DNA of 59,081 bases from Xenophilus sp. L33 (GTDB taxonomy: Bacteria; Pseudomonadota; Gammaproteobacteria; Burkholderiales; Burkholderiaceae_C), in the NCBI RefSeq assembly GCF_009765735.1, contig NZ_LMUW01000088.1, positions 1 to 59,081 of the forward strand, in the 5' to 3' direction. Positions 49,234 to 59,081 of the stretch are shown here, one piece after another. Positions within the stretch are counted from its first letter, which is position 1, and each line of letters opens with the position of its first letter. The notes beneath the pieces were generated by a model that made no database searches, was not told the origin of the DNA, and was given only the letters and a program-made list of their open reading frames with translations. Both the position numbers and the translations under genes were made by a program.

Positions 49234-49812
49234 TCACATCTGGATCTTGCTGATCTTCGCGCCCGACAGCGAGACGCCGGCTTCCAGGCCGACATTGGTC
49301 AGCACGAAACCCACCACCGGCTGGCGGATGGTGTTGGTGTCGACATTGCCGTTGGCGCCGATGTTGGCCACCGCCACCGTGGCGTCGGCGCCGGCGGTCC
49401 AGCCGTTGCTGTTGCGGAAGGCCTCGAGCGCCTGCGGCGTGTTGAACAGGTAGATGACCGCCTTCGACTGGGCGCCGGCCTGGATGCCGAGCGAACCCTG
49501 GGTGGTGCTGTAGAAATTCTCGGTGCGACCGCCGACGCGCAGCGCGCCGCGTCCGTACTGGGCGCCGACGCCCAGGCTGGCGCCGACCACCGCCGGGAAC
49601 ACCAGCACGCCGTTGGCCTTGGCGACCATGTCGCGCGAGCCGGGCACCGCGCCGTAGAGGCGGGTCAGGGTGGCGTCGACCTGGGCGTCGATCGAGGCGC
49701 GCGACGCCGTCGCGCTGCCGGTGTCGCTCGGCTTGGTGGTGGTGCAGCCGGCGAAGGCGAGGCTGGCGAGTGCCACCGCGGTGGCGCTGAAGAAGGTCCG
49801 GGTACGTGTCAT
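49234..49812 (-). CDS. SYLF/YSC84-domain lipoprotein
   Basis: A 192-residue protein. It starts MTRTRTFFSATAVALASLAF and has the lipobox LAFAGC, so it is a lipoprotein. The SYLF domain is VFPAVVGASLGVGAQYGRGA, ENFYSTTQGSLGIQAGAQSK and FLNTPQALEAFRNSNGW-like segments, which in eukaryotic homologues bind phosphoinositides; bacterial members are periplasmic lipid-binding proteins of unknown role. It is convergent to pqiC and may be related to the same outer-membrane lipid traffic, but that is inference. Confidence 0.86.
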   Translation of the reverse strand: MTRTRTFFSATAVALASLAFAGCTTTKPSDTGSATASRASIDAQVDATLTRLYGAVPGSRDMVAKANGVLVFPAVVGASLGVGAQYGRGALRVGGRTENFYSTTQGSLGIQAGAQSKAVIYLFNTPQALEAFRNSNGWTAGADATVAVANIGANGNVDTNTIRQPVVGFVLTNVGLEAGVSLSGAKISKIQM

Positions 49813-50172
49813 GAGAGGGTCTCCTGGAGCTGGGTTGGACAGGCGAATTCATGATAGGAGCGCGCCGGAGCGCCTCCGGCAGCTAGCGCCGAGCACCTAC
49901 ATGCAGTCGAGGCGGCCGGGAAGATCCGCGTCGGACAAGCTCGAAAGCGAAGGCGGAGCGGGTCCTCACACCCGCCGGCCGGAATCGGATCAGAATATCG
50001 GCCGGCACGATCCATGCACCGCCCCATGCGCCGATCGATGCACCGAGCGATTCGCCCACCAAACCACTACCTGAAATCCCCTCAAGTAGACTCGGCCGAC
50101 GAGTCGGAAGCCGCGTTCCGCACGCCACCGATGCGCCAAGTGCCACTCACACATATTCAGAGGTCAAACCAA
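49813..50172 (+). other. 360-base intergenic region upstream of icd
   Basis: It holds the promoter regions of two divergent genes (SYLF lipoprotein and icd). The reading frame of icd stays open back to an ATG at 50014, but that part is Arg/His/Met-rich and not isocitrate-dehydrogenase-like. A small hairpin (GACTCG 50089-50094, CGAGTC 50100-50105) lies 68 bases before the icd start. No strong -35/-10 pair or RNA gene is recognised. Confidence 0.5.
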
Positions 50173-52410
<2,238 letters not shown>

Positions 52411-52422
52411 CCTGCGGCTGAA

Positions 52423-52446
52423 CGCCATCGGCTCCGGCCGATGGCG
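52423..52446 (+). terminator. hairpin after icd
   Basis: CGCCATCGGC (52423-52432) pairs perfectly with GCCGATGGCG (52437-52446) around TCCG, 12 bases after the icd stop. The stem is strong, but only CGTCATC follows rather than a T-tract, so intrinsic termination is probable but not certain. Confidence 0.55.
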
Positions 52447-52557
52447 CGTCATCAAAGGCCTTCGAACGGCCGCCATTCAGGCGCCTTGCCTACATCCGGC
52501 CGGCACCGTCGAGCCTAGGTTCTTCTTCGTACCCTCCGGTGCAACAAAGGAACCTGA

Positions 52558-52779
52558 ATGATCAAGAAACTGATGCTCGCGCTGGTCGCCACCGGCGCCT
52601 GCTCGCTCGCCCTCGCCCAGCAGCCGCCGCACGACGACCATCCCGAGCCCGGTCGTCCGATGGCCATGGAGCGCCACGAGCCGCCTCCGCCGCCGCCGCA
52701 CCATCGGCAGAAGGTCTGGGTGCCGACCCAGCACGACTCGCACGGGCACGTGATCAAGGGCCACTACGTGTATCGCTGA
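52558..52779 (+). CDS. small exported His/Pro-rich protein
   Basis: A 73-residue protein with a Sec signal peptide (MIKKLMLALVATGACSLALA, cleavage before QQPPHDD). The mature part is His, Pro and Glu rich (DDHPEPGRP, PPPPPPHHRQ) and ends HSDGHVIKGHYVYR-like. His richness suggests metal contact but is not evidence of it. Small proteins of this type are frequent in Burkholderiales and unnamed. AAAGGAACCTGA directly precedes the ATG. Confidence 0.68.
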   Translation: MIKKLMLALVATGACSLALAQQPPHDDHPEPGRPMAMERHEPPPPPPHHRQKVWVPTQHDSHGHVIKGHYVYR

Positions 52780-52821
52780 GCCGTCGGCGCCTTGCCGGCG
52801 CCGCCGCTTCATGATCAACTC

Positions 52822-52844
52822 TCGGCCGCCTTCGGGGCGGCCGA
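52822..52844 (+). terminator. 9-bp hairpin before the persulfide dioxygenase gene
   Basis: TCGGCCGCC (52822-52830) pairs perfectly with GGCGGCCGA (52836-52844) around TTCGG. A weaker 7-bp hairpin, CGGCGCC/GGCGCCG, lies just before it (52785-52803). No T-tract follows either. They separate the small exported protein from the next transcript and argue against a start of the next gene at 52792. Confidence 0.45.
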
Positions 52845-52887
52845 ACCACGTCGGCCGTCGGCACGAGGCACTTCGGAGTCCGAGCCC

Positions 52888-53928
52888 ATGGTTTTCGAAC
52901 AAATCGCCACCGGCGGCTGCCAGTCCTACCTGGTCGGCTGCGCCGACACCTGCGCCGCGGTCCTGATCGACCCGGAACTGAGCCAGATCGACCACTACGT
53001 GGCGCTCGCCAGCCACCACGGCGTGCGCCTGCGCTACCTGATCGACACCCACACCCACGCCGACCATTTCTCGGCCACCAAGGCGCTGGCCCGCCAGCTC
53101 GGCTTGCCGGTCGTCATGCACCGCGCCAGCCCGGCGCCCTTCGTCGACATGCGCATCGGCGACGGCGAGATGATCGTGCTGGGCAAGCTGCGGCTGCAGG
53201 CGCTGCACACGCCCGGCCACACCGCCGACTCGATGTGCCTGCAGGTCGAGGACCGGGTCTTCACCGGCGACACGCTGCTGATCGGCGGCACCGGCCGCAC
53301 CGATCTGCCGAGCGGCGACCCGAGCGCGCTCTACGACAGCCTCTTCAACCGCCTGCTCAAGCTCGACGGCCAGCTGGCGGTCTACCCCGCGCACGACTAC
53401 AAGGGCCGCGGCCACTCCACCCTGGCCGAAGAGATCGCCAACAACCCGCGGCTGCAGAAGCGCGACGAGGCCGAGTTCGTCGAGATGATGCGCAACCTCA
53501 GCCTCACCATGCCGACCCACATCACCGAGGCGCTGCGCACCAACATGAGCGGCGGCAAGACCGTGGCGGCGCTGCTGGCCGAGGCCAGCGCCACGGTGCC
53601 CTTCATGTCGCTGGCCGAGCTCAAGAGTCGGGTCGAGGCGGCGGAAGACGACCTGATCGTGCTGGACGTGCGCGAGCGCGACGCCTACGAGGCCGGGCAC
53701 ATCCCCGGCGCCCGCCTGCTGCCGCGCGGCCAGCTCGAACTGCGGGTCAACCAGGACCTGCCGGACCCGACCCGCCGCATCCTCACCTGCTGCGAGCTGG
53801 GCTACATCTCGACCCTCGCCGCAGCCACCTTGCGCGGCATGGGCTTCACCCGCGCGGTGGCGCTGGACGGCGGCATGAAGGCCTGGCGCGAAGGCGGCTA
53901 CGCGCTGCGTCCCGGACGCGAGCCTTGA
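52888..53928 (+). CDS. persulfide dioxygenase (ETHE1-like) fused to rhodanese domain
   Basis: A 346-residue fusion. The metallo-beta-lactamase half has THTHADHFSATK (H55, H57, D59, H60), HTPGHTADS with H111, and FTGDTLLIGGTGRTDLPSGD with D128, the mononuclear-iron ETHE1 pattern. Residues about 250-346 form a rhodanese domain (VLDVRERDAYEAGHIPGARL) with catalytic Cys C302 in CCELGYIS. The GRTDL motif is ETHE1-specific. It should oxidise glutathione persulfide to sulfite and transfer sulfur. ATG 52888 is preferred; the frame is open to 52792 across a hairpin. Confidence 0.9.
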   Translation: MVFEQIATGGCQSYLVGCADTCAAVLIDPELSQIDHYVALASHHGVRLRYLIDTHTHADHFSATKALARQLGLPVVMHRASPAPFVDMRIGDGEMIVLGKLRLQALHTPGHTADSMCLQVEDRVFTGDTLLIGGTGRTDLPSGDPSALYDSLFNRLLKLDGQLAVYPAHDYKGRGHSTLAEEIANNPRLQKRDEAEFVEMMRNLSLTMPTHITEALRTNMSGGKTVAALLAEASATVPFMSLAELKSRVEAAEDDLIVLDVRERDAYEAGHIPGARLLPRGQLELRVNQDLPDPTRRILTCCELGYISTLAAATLRGMGFTRAVALDGGMKAWREGGYALRPGREP

Positions 53929-54081
53929 GAGGACCTCACGCTGCTGCGCCGCTTCGGCGCTTGCTCTCGGACGTTTCGCCGACATTTCGGGATGGGCTGT
54001 CGAGCGCCCGAGGGTAGATTGGTCGGTTCCGATTTCGACCCCGCCGCACCGCGCGGCACCGGTCCCTTCCCTCCGCAATCG

Positions 54082-55110
54082 ATGATCCCCTCGGGCGAAG
54101 CCGCCATCCCGTTCGCGCATCCGGTCTTTGTCCGCACCGTCCTCGACTGCCTGAACAGCCGCGGCGTGCGACCCGGCGACGTGTTCGCCGCCGCCGGCCT
54201 CGCCTGGCAGGACCTCGCCGACGACCGCCGGATGGTCGACTTCGCGGTGTTCCGCCGTTTCGTCGCCGAGGCGATCCGCGCGAGCGGCGACCCGACGCTC
54301 GGCCTGATGGCCGGATCGATGCTGCAGCCCTATCACAGCCCGGTCGGCATTGCCGCGGTGACCAGCGACACGCTTGGCCAGGGCCTGCAGCAGGTCGGCC
54401 GGCATGGCCGCCTGATCTTCGGCGGCATCGACTTCCAGCTCGACAACGGGCCGCGCTGGAGCCTCTTGAAGGCCCGGCCGACGCGGCCGCTGTGCGAGAC
54501 GCACCTGTTCGTCATCCAGTCGATCATCGGCGCCCATTGCCGCCTGCTCGAGGCGATCCTGGGCCGGCCGGTCGACGAGCTCAGCGTCGGCCTGCCCTAC
54601 GCCCGCCCGCTCGGCAACGACGTGCCCTGCCTGCGCTACGTGCGTCGGGTCGAATTCGACCAGCCCTTCCTCAGCTTCCAGTTGCCGGTCGAACTGCTGC
54701 GCGTCCCGAGCGTCGGCGCCGACGCCCGCGCTTTCGCCGAGGCGGTGCAGGCCTGCCGCAAGCTGGAGACCGAACTCGGCCAGGGCGATTTCGTGCAGCG
54801 CGTGCGGCACGCTCTCTTCGAGCGGCTCACCGCCAACCCGGACATCCACGAGCTGGCGTCGGCCCTGAGCCTGTCGGCCCGCACGCTCGTGCGGCGCCTC
54901 GCCGATGTCGGCGCCACCTATTCCGACATCAAGGACGAGCTGCGCAAGACCCACGCCGCGTGGTACCTGCAGCACACCGAACTGTCGATGGAGGCGATCG
55001 CCTCGCAGCTCGGCTACAACGACCCGACCAACTTCAGCCGCAAGTTCAAGAACTGGTACCGGGTGCCGCCGAGCAAGATGCGGCAGGCTCTGCGCAGCGG
55101 CCTGCACTGA
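54082..55110 (+). CDS. AraC-family regulator (arabinose-operon-type N-terminal domain)
   Basis: A 342-residue regulator. Residues about 20-200 match the PF12625-type domain found in OruR/VirS-like AraC proteins (VLDCLNSRGVRPGDVFAAAG, GDPTLGLMAGSMLQPYHSPV, PLGNDVPCLRYVRRVEFDQP). The HTH lies at about 245-340 (ELASALSLSARTLVRRLADV, AIASQLGYNDPTNFSRKF). ATG 54082 is chosen; an in-frame Met at 53992 would add 30 residues of little value. Its 3' end overlaps the LysR remnant on the other strand. Target unknown. Confidence 0.9.
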   Translation: MIPSGEAAIPFAHPVFVRTVLDCLNSRGVRPGDVFAAAGLAWQDLADDRRMVDFAVFRRFVAEAIRASGDPTLGLMAGSMLQPYHSPVGIAAVTSDTLGQGLQQVGRHGRLIFGGIDFQLDNGPRWSLLKARPTRPLCETHLFVIQSIIGAHCRLLEAILGRPVDELSVGLPYARPLGNDVPCLRYVRRVEFDQPFLSFQLPVELLRVPSVGADARAFAEAVQACRKLETELGQGDFVQRVRHALFERLTANPDIHELASALSLSARTLVRRLADVGATYSDIKDELRKTHAAWYLQHTELSMEAIASQLGYNDPTNFSRKFKNWYRVPPSKMRQALRSGLH

Positions 55111-55447
55111 GCGGTCGCCAGGGCCGCAATCCGCCCGGACCCGATCGCGCGACCAGCCCGGCCGGCGCGATGCGCACCGCGGCACGGCGCCCGACCGCCT
55201 GTCCGAGCCGCAACAGCATCTCGACGCAATCCTGCTGCAGCGCCACCCCACGCGTGGTCAGGCGCACCTGCCGCGTGGTGCGCTCGATCAGCGGCATCGC
55301 CAGCGCCTCTTCCAGCCGCGTGATGCTTCGGCTGACGCTCGACTTGTGCGGCCGCAGGGCATGCGCCGCCAGCGAGAAGCTGCCGAGCGACGCCACGTAG
55401 GCGAAGACGCGAAGGTCGTTGAGATCGATCAGGTCGGCGTGGTGCAT
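55046..55447 (-). pseudogene. truncated LysR-family regulator gene
   Basis: The first about 88 residues are a clear LysR HTH (LIDLNDLRVFAYVASLGSFS, LAAHALRPHKSSVSRSITRL, LIERTTRQVRLTTRGVAL). After QAV the text becomes VRIAPAGLVARSG, which could be a fragment of the effector domain, and then an Ala/Pro/Ser-rich run to the stop. The approximately 300-residue protein is cut to 133, so the ligand domain is lost. It lies between the porin terminator and the AraC gene and overlaps the 3' end of the latter. A DNA-binding fragment might still be made, but decay is the simpler reading. Confidence 0.75.
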
Positions 55448-55463
55448 GCGCGTGCGCTCTCCA

Positions 55464-55498
55464 TGAAAAAAGGCTGCCCGACGATGCCGGGCAGCCTT
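55464..55498 (-). terminator. intrinsic terminator of the porin gene
   Basis: AAGGCTGCCCG (55470-55480) pairs with CGGGCAGCCTT (55488-55498), loop 7 bases. On the minus strand the stem is followed by a U-run (A at 55466-55471). It lies 30 bases after the porin stop and is a textbook rho-independent terminator. Confidence 0.9.
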
Positions 55499-55527
55499 CA
55501 GCAGCGAGCTGCGTTCAGGTCAGATGA

Positions 55528-56757
55528 TCAGAACGAGTGGCGCATGCCGATGTCGTAGCCGACCGACGACTTCGGGGTCAGGCCCAGGCCGTTGAGACCC
55601 GTGGCGGCGAAGCCGGCACCGCCCACCGTCAGGTCGGCGCCGTTCTTGTTGCTGATGCGTGCCACCGTGGTGTACAGGGCGGTGCGCTTGGACAGGTTGT
55701 AGACGTAGCCGATGGCGAACTTGTTGGCCTTCGGCTCTTCGTGGAAGTAGCCATCGATCCCGATGCTGGCGCTCGTGTTGCGGTAGCTGACCGCCGAGTA
55801 GGAAGCACGCACCAGGCCGGCACCGATCGGTGCGCTCACGCCGAGCAGCCAGCCCTTGGCACCGGGGCTCCGACGCTCGGTGAAGAGCTCGTAGGTGCCG
55901 CCGTCGGTCTTCATCTTGTTGTCGGAATATTCGCCGAAGAGCTTGACCACGCCGAAATCGTAGGAAGCGCCGAGGTTCCAGATGTCGAGGCTGGTCGTGG
56001 TGCCGGCGAAGTAGCTCGAGGCGATGGTGCTCTGGCCATAGGACAGCGCGACGTCGAGCGGGCCGTTGGCGTAGCCGACGCGGCCGCCGACATAGCGGTT
56101 CTTTCGCGTGTCGGCATCGTTGTTGGGGCCGCTGCGCGGCGTCAGTTCGCCCGGATCGGTGCTGGTGTTGCCGTTGAACGAATACATCAGCTGGCCGTAC
56201 ACGCCACCCAGGTTCGACGGCAGGAAGTAGCCGACCGAGTTGCTGGCGCGCTGGTAGTTCTGGTTATCGCCGAAGCCGCCTTGCTTGAAGCCGGGCGAGT
56301 TCTTGCCGTTGGCGGTGGCGATCAGGTTGGCGCCGACGCCGTTGGTGCTGAACGGATCGAAGGCGGTGTCGTTCCAGAAGGTCGGCGTGTAGTCGCGGCC
56401 GAGGCGGACTTCACCGAAGTTGCCCGACAGGCTGACGGTCGAGCGACGGTTGAACTTCAGGCCGCCGTCCTGTGCGCCGCTGCCGTTGGCGGAGTTGACC
56501 GCGGCTTCGAGCCAGAAGCTGGCGGCGAGGCCGCCGCCGAGGTCTTCGGTGCCGCGAAAGCCGAGGCGGCTGGCGTCCATGCCGCTCGTGCGCAGCGTGG
56601 TCTGGCTGAGCTTGACGCTCTGGCCAAGGATGTTCTGCGACTTGTTGGAGGTACCGCTGACGGCGGTGTCGAGCACGCCGAAGAGAGTGACGGACGACTG
56701 GGCCGATGCGACACCGGCGACCGCGAACGCGGCCAGAGCGACGAGGGATTTTTTCAT
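55528..56757 (-). CDS. general porin (Burkholderiales Gram-negative porin)
   Basis: A 409-residue outer-membrane trimeric porin. The signal peptide is MKKSLVALAAFAVAGVASAQ, followed by SSVTLFGVLDTAVSG, the usual first strand. Later RLGFRGTEDLGGGLAASFWLEA, FGEVRLGRDYTPTFWNDTAF and the final YDIGMRHSF, with the C-terminal Phe needed for BAM assembly, are typical of the PF13609 family. ATG 56757 is chosen because the in-frame region upstream is not signal-like. It is a single-gene transcript with its own terminator and an unusually AT-rich upstream region. Confidence 0.96.
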   Translation of the reverse strand: MKKSLVALAAFAVAGVASAQSSVTLFGVLDTAVSGTSNKSQNILGQSVKLSQTTLRTSGMDASRLGFRGTEDLGGGLAASFWLEAAVNSANGSGAQDGGLKFNRRSTVSLSGNFGEVRLGRDYTPTFWNDTAFDPFSTNGVGANLIATANGKNSPGFKQGGFGDNQNYQRASNSVGYFLPSNLGGVYGQLMYSFNGNTSTDPGELTPRSGPNNDADTRKNRYVGGRVGYANGPLDVALSYGQSTIASSYFAGTTTSLDIWNLGASYDFGVVKLFGEYSDNKMKTDGGTYELFTERRSPGAKGWLLGVSAPIGAGLVRASYSAVSYRNTSASIGIDGYFHEEPKANKFAIGYVYNLSKRTALYTTVARISNKNGADLTVGGAGFAATGLNGLGLTPKSSVGYDIGMRHSF

Positions 56758-56958
56758 TGAGGTTTCTCCAAGGTTCAACATAGGGCTCCGGTTCGAAAGG
56801 GTTCCGGACCCCGGGCCAACCTCCTTTTGGGAAGTTGTCGCTATTGCATCAGAGCGCCGAATTGCCATTGGCGTCGTTCATGCAAATGCGATCCACGACT
56901 ATGCAAAGTCGACCCTAATTCCGTGGAGTTGCGTTGTTGGACTGCGACAATGCGTCGA

Positions 56959-56970
56959 GTCGATATCGAC
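56959..56970. promoter_or_regulatory. 12-bp palindrome upstream of porin
   Basis: GTCGATATCGAC is a perfect dyad about 200 bases upstream of the porin ATG in the AT-richer gap. It could bind a dimeric regulator. Nothing identifies which one. Confidence 0.3.
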
Positions 56971-57085
56971 ACGGCGATGACTGTGCCGTGCCGAGGAGAA
57001 TCACCAATCTCGAGAGGCTTGATTGCCTCTCAACACAAGATCAATTGATGCAATAGATGATGCGTCTGGCCAGCATGCCAGAAAT

Positions 57086-57104
57086 TTCTCTAATTGCTAG
57101 AGAA
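57086..57104 (-). terminator. weak hairpin after the epimerase gene
   Basis: TTCTCTA (57086-57092) pairs with TAGAGAA (57098-57104), loop ATTGC. On the minus strand it starts 10 bases after the TAA and is followed by ATTTCT. The stem is AT-rich and weak. Confidence 0.4.
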
Positions 57105-57114
57105 GACAAGAGAA

Positions 57115-58143
57115 TTAGCGAATCAATCCTAAACGAAGCAGGCTTTCGGCAGTGGCGATCACGCTGTCTTCATTCGATCGCGGCTGCCAGCCGAGGATGC
57201 TCGTGGCCTTGGCGTGGCTGGCGTTCCTGGCGCGGCCGAGTTCCGGGACGATCTGCCGGAGCGACGAATCGAAGACCGACGCCAGCCGCACCAGCCAGTC
57301 GGGAAGCACCCGCGTGGGCACCTTGCGCGCGGCGTCGCCCAGCCGCTCGCGCAACAGGGCCGCGATCGCCGACATCGAGACGAAGTCACCGGCGACCGCC
57401 AGGAAGCGCTCGCCGCGCGCGTCCGGATGGGTCATGGCGCGCAGGTGCAGGTCGGCGACGTCGCGCACGTCGACCACGCCAAAGGACAAGCGCGGCACGC
57501 CCGGCACCGAGCCGGCGAGCAGGCGCTGCACCACCTGGATCGAGCTGGAGAAGTCCGGCGCGATGACCGGACCGAGCACGAGCACCGGATTGACCGTCGC
57601 CAGTTCCATCGCACCGCCCTCGCGGGCCATGAAGTCCCAGGCGGCGCGCTCGGCCAGGGTCTTGGACTTGACATAGGCGCCGATGCCGGGCGCGTCGGGG
57701 TTCGTCCAGTCGCTCTCGGTGAAGACGGGGCCGGCCGGCTCGACGCCGTAGCCGACCGCCGCGAAGGAGGAAGTCAGCACCACCCGCTTGACGCCCGCGT
57801 CGCGCGACGCCTTCAGCACGCGCAGCGCGCCCTCGCGCGCCGGGCGGATCAGTTCGTCCTCGTGCCGGGGCACCGAGATCGGGAACGGCGAGGCCACGTG
57901 CAGCACGTGGTCGCAGCCGGCGACCGCGGCCGGCCAGCCGGCATCGGACATCAGGTCGGCGGCGGCGAAGCGCAGCGCGTCGGTCGAGGCGGCACCGCCC
58001 GCCACCAGCATCGCACGCACCGCGGGCTCGCGCTCGAGCGAGCGCACCGTGGTGCGCACCTGCCAGCCCGCCGCCAGCAACTGCAGGATGCAGTGCGCAC
58101 CGACGAAGCCGGAGCCGCCGGTGACCAGCACCGTGCCGGTCAC
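57115..58143 (-). CDS. NAD(P)-dependent epimerase/dehydratase (dihydroflavonol-reductase-like)
   Basis: A 342-residue extended short-chain dehydrogenase. The nucleotide motif is VLVTGGSGFVGAHCILQLLA, the Tyr-Lys pair is YVKSK in GAYVKSKTLAERAAW, and the PRHEDELIRPAREGALRVLK and VVLTSSFAAVGYG segments match the cinnamoyl-CoA/dihydroflavonol reductase group. Substrate is unknown. The start is GTG 58141-58143, overlapping the stop of the upstream thiamine-diphosphate enzyme (GTGA), so the two form an operon. Confidence 0.9.
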   Translation of the reverse strand: MTGTVLVTGGSGFVGAHCILQLLAAGWQVRTTVRSLEREPAVRAMLVAGGAASTDALRFAAADLMSDAGWPAAVAGCDHVLHVASPFPISVPRHEDELIRPAREGALRVLKASRDAGVKRVVLTSSFAAVGYGVEPAGPVFTESDWTNPDAPGIGAYVKSKTLAERAAWDFMAREGGAMELATVNPVLVLGPVIAPDFSSSIQVVQRLLAGSVPGVPRLSFGVVDVRDVADLHLRAMTHPDARGERFLAVAGDFVSMSAIAALLRERLGDAARKVPTRVLPDWLVRLASVFDSSLRQIVPELGRARNASHAKATSILGWQPRSNEDSVIATAESLLRLGLIR

Positions 58144-59081
58144 AGCAGCACCTCGATCAGCGAAGGGCCGCCGGAGCGCAGGCCGTCCTCCAGCCTGGCG
58201 CGCAAGGCCGCCAGGTCCTCGACCCGCGCGGCATCGACGCCCATGCCGCGCGCCAGCGACACCCAGTCGAGCGACGGCCGGTCGAGGGTGAGCATGTCGG
58301 TGGCGCGCTGGCCGGGCGCGCCGGCGCCGACGCCGGCGAATTCGCCGCGCAGGATCTGGTAGGCGCGGTTGGCGAAGAGCAGCACCGTCACCGGCAGCTT
58401 CTCGCGCGCCATCGTCCAGAGCGACTGCAGGGTGTACATGGCGCTGCCGTCGCCTTCGAGCGCGATGACCGGGCGGCCGGGCGATGCGATCGCCGCACCG
58501 ATCGCCACCGGCAGCGCGAAGCCGATCGAGCCGCCGGTGCCGGCCAGCCAGTCGTGCGGCGCCGAGCCGCGGGTGGCGGCGTCCAGGCCGCGGCCGCTGG
58601 TGATCGCCTCGTCGATGACGATCGCGCCTTCGGGGATCGCGTGGGCGACGACCGCGGCGATGCCCGCGAGGGTGATCGCGCCACCGGTCGCGGCTGGCGG
58701 CAAGGGCGCGCTGGCGAAGCGTGCCGGCGGGGCGCCGACGGCTTCGCACAGCATCTGCAGCGCGAGGAGCGGGTCCTGGTCCAGGCCGGCCAGGGTCACG
58801 AATTCGCAGTCGGGCCGCGCCAGCCGGCCGGGCTTGTCGGGATAGGCGAAGAAGGCGACCGGCTCGCGCGCGCCGATCAGCACGATGCGGTCGAAGGGCG
58901 CGAGCGCCGCCAGCGCCGGTTCCACCGCGTAGGGCACGCGCGGCAGCGCCACCCGGCCGGCGCCGCGCTCGATGCGCGCGCTGTTGTATTCGGTCATGAG
59001 CGCGCAGCCGGTGGCCGCGGCGATGCGGCCGGCGAATCCGGCCGCGTCCTGGCGCGCGGCGCGGCCGCCGAGCAGCAGCAG
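58140..59081 (-). CDS. thiamine-diphosphate enzyme, acetolactate-synthase-large-subunit-like (5' end outside window)
   Basis: About 313 C-terminal residues are visible; the frame stays open to the right edge (LLLGGRAARQDAAGFAGRIA before the Met at 58997), so that Met is internal. The central FAD/NAD-like domain (PYAVEPALAALAPFDRIVLI) is followed by the TPP domain: LAGTGGSIGFALPVAIGAAI, then EGDGSAMYTLQSLWT and LLFANRAYQIL, the GDG-to-N TPP-binding motif. It fits the ilvB-like family that includes acetolactate synthase and benzoylformate decarboxylase-like enzymes. No ilvN is next to it, so a catabolic role is possible. Confidence 0.9.
   Translation of the reverse strand: MLLLGGRAARQDAAGFAGRIAAATGCALMTEYNSARIERGAGRVALPRVPYAVEPALAALAPFDRIVLIGAREPVAFFAYPDKPGRLARPDCEFVTLAGLDQDPLLALQMLCEAVGAPPARFASAPLPPAATGGAITLAGIAAVVAHAIPEGAIVIDEAITSGRGLDAATRGSAPHDWLAGTGGSIGFALPVAIGAAIASPGRPVIALEGDGSAMYTLQSLWTMAREKLPVTVLLFANRAYQILRGEFAGVGAGAPGQRATDMLTLDRPSLDWVSLARGMGVDAARVEDLAALRARLEDGLRSGGPSLIEVLL

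Larger units (their letters stand above)
56758..57114. other. 357-base AT-richer gap upstream of the porin gene
   Basis: The gap separates the porin start from the epimerase stop, both on the minus strand. By eye its base composition is clearly lower in GC than the genes around it, especially 56830-57130. It contains a direct repeat ATGCAAA (about 56881 and 56903), a perfect 12-bp palindrome and a weak terminator hairpin. No gene, RNA gene or clear promoter pair is recognised. It probably carries the porin promoter and regulator sites. Confidence 0.5.

Noticed and set aside
50014..50172. Upstream extension of icd to ATG 50014
   Set aside because: The added 53 residues are unlike the family; [12 protein letters not shown] at 50173 is the normal N-terminus.
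52792..52887. Earlier start for the persulfide dioxygenase
   Set aside because: The region contains a 9-bp hairpin and non-family sequence; MVFEQI at 52888 fits better.

Overview
The window is very GC-rich (about 70 % by eye), with short intergenic gaps and many 4-base stop/start overlaps. It looks like chromosome of a betaproteobacterium of the order Burkholderiales, probably Comamonadaceae-like (Variovorax/Ramlibacter type). Supporting traits are a Burkholderiales-type general porin, a monomeric NADP isocitrate dehydrogenase, a urease operon carrying a HupE/UreJ permease, PqiABC, and many LysR/AraC/TetR regulators. The genus is inference only. I see no rRNA, tRNA, CRISPR array, insertion sequence or prophage.

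Layout. 1-5.1 kb: tail of an unidentified gene, recJ, a serine hydrolase, an AraC regulator, a SnoaL-like protein and a small exported protein. 5.1-9.7 kb (minus strand): a two-gene signalling unit made of an NCS1-type transporter fused to a hybrid histidine kinase, plus a LuxR-type response regulator. 9.8-15.5 kb: urease operon ureA-ureJ-ureB-ureC, then ureE-ureF-ureG. An AbrB/Doc toxin-antitoxin pair on the opposite strand splits ureC from ureE, and no ureD is present. 15.5-19.3 kb: two small proteins and a hydroxyquinol catabolic set (intradiol dioxygenase, maleylacetate reductase, NTF2-like protein). 19.3-22 kb: Zn/Cd/Pb-type P-ATPase and an HU protein with a histone-H1-like tail. 22.2-23.6 kb: NfeD/SPFH pair. 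23.6-28.2 kb (minus): amidase, DUF4124, RidA, a membrane protein and a sulfatase, facing a divergent LysR gene. 28.3-31.0 kb: LysR regulator, DUF1697, a cupin and a Gly/Ser-rich exported protein.

31.2-37.6 kb: a TetR/enoyl-CoA-hydratase pair diverges, over a clear palindrome, from a polar amino-acid ABC transporter operon ending in a D-threonine-aldolase-type enzyme and an exported hydrolase. 37.7-45.5 kb: flavin monooxygenase, a large membrane patatin, then a compact phosphorelay (GAF-GAF hybrid kinase, HPt protein, receiver-adenylate cyclase). 45.7-49.2 kb: pqiABC. 49.2-52.8 kb: SYLF lipoprotein, icd, a small exported protein. 52.9-55.5 kb: persulfide-dioxygenase/rhodanese fusion, AraC regulator and a decayed LysR gene. 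55.5-59.1 kb (minus): porin, NAD-dependent epimerase/reductase, and the C-terminal part of a thiamine-diphosphate enzyme running off the right edge.

The most notable units are the transporter-kinase fusion with its regulator beside urease, the toxin-antitoxin pair inside the urease locus, the phosphorelay that ends in a cyclase rather than a DNA-binding regulator, and the patatin whose catalytic Ser and Asp are about 590 residues apart around a multi-helix membrane region.
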